A DNA stretch of 44,075 bases, from the NCBI GenBank assembly GCA_001825665.1, contig MHXZ01000105.1, positions 1 through 44,075 of the forward strand. Direction: 5' to 3'. This DNA comes from Planctomycetes bacterium GWF2_41_51. GTDB taxonomy: Bacteria > Planctomycetota > Phycisphaerae > Sedimentisphaerales > UBA12454. This document shows, in pieces, positions 43,944-44,075 of the stretch; position 1 is the stretch's first letter; every line of letters begins with the position of its first letter. A program made the translations under genes and the position numbers. A model generated the notes under the pieces. The model was not told the DNA's origin. It ran no database searches and was given only the letters and a program-made list of their open reading frames with translations.

Positions 43944-44075
43944 TATACTTTTCATACCAATTTTTTCAATTTTTCATCAAAATTCTATCAAATTTTCAAT
44001 TCTGTTCGGCACTATTTTTGCTTAAAAAAAATCTGAAAAAAACATTTTGTACTTGCGCCATCGAGATTTATTGTT

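Larger units (their letters stand above)
43278..44075. other. Gene-free spacer with dispersed repeats
   Basis: No credible gene in about 800 bases; the longest open frames have no ribosome site and unlikely composition. It contains a D-type hairpin relative (about 43497-43550, minus-strand sense TTAGCCAC...CAGGCG), a CCGCCATCCGGCGG hairpin (43614-43627), a perfect CCCCGTACGGGG palindrome (43674-43685), the element at 43798-43840 and the outer inverted repeat (43859-43943). The promoter of the ABC-3C operon should lie at the left edge. Confidence 0.65.

Overview
The window looks like a chromosomal segment of a Planctomycetota bacterium, most likely class Phycisphaerae (Sedimentisphaerales-like). 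The reasons are the PSD1 (DUF1549/DUF1553) - DUF1501 - PPC-domain trio, Tat-type 'NRRD' signal peptides, LamG proteins ending in PEP-CTERM or dockerin-like tails, a prepilin-type secreted protein with an H-x9-DG-like tail, several uroporphyrinogen-decarboxylase (UroD)-superfamily paralogs, and moderate to low GC with long hairpin-rich spacers. This assignment is inference from gene content; no rRNA is present.

Layout. 1-1340: a DUF488 gene (minus) and a GreA-type transcript cleavage factor (plus) with a hairpin terminator. 1341-2421: gene-free spacer with dispersed repeats. 2422-4719: a RloC/PrrC-like AAA_13 ATPase with zinc hook and a possible HEPN nuclease tail. 4720-5375: repeat-rich spacer. 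5376-6724: an IS481-type insertion sequence. 6793-13166: a four-gene plus-strand operon (heme-less PSD1 variant, DUF1501, PPC-domain protein, Rid/chorismatase-fold protein). 13239-23330: a seven-gene minus-strand operon (three LamG proteins, a prepilin-type protein, two UroD-like proteins, a large LamG/glycosidase/dockerin protein). 23712-40273: a long plus-strand carbohydrate-utilisation cluster, divergent from the previous operon. It holds a GHL6-like glycosidase, two UroD-like proteins, a sulfatase, two sialidase-fold proteins, an L-rhamnose mutarotase, a GntR/LacI-type regulator, an MFS transporter, two SGNH esterases, a 2-hydroxyacid dehydrogenase and an HpcH/HpaI aldolase, and it ends at a strong terminator. 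40541-43277: a three-gene minus-strand ABC-three-component (ABC-3C) conflict system with an HNH effector. 43278-44075: gene-free spacer with repeats.

How the genes fit together. The central 17-27 kb reads as a polysaccharide utilisation locus. Secreted LamG/dockerin/PEP-CTERM proteins and a glycosidase bind and cut a glycan. Sulfatase, acetylesterase-type and SGNH esterases remove substituents. The MFS carrier imports products, and the mutarotase, dehydrogenase and KDR-type aldolase point to a deoxy sugar such as L-rhamnose or L-fucose ending as pyruvate plus an aldehyde. Four UroD-superfamily proteins, two keeping an H-x-C...H metal-ligand pattern, are interleaved with these genes; corrinoid-dependent demethylation of O-methyl sugars is a possible but unproven role. 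A GntR/LacI regulator sits within the cluster, and a candidate operator (TATTGATATT) occurs both over its own promoter and in the divergent control region.

The most unusual architecture is a nested pair of inverted repeats: an 85-bp pair (1566-1650 / 43859-43943, 80 of 85 identical) outside a 52-bp pair (4840-4891 / 40272-40323, 51 of 52 identical). The two conflict systems (RloC-like on the left, ABC-3C on the right) each lie between an outer and an inner repeat, with the whole sugar locus between them.
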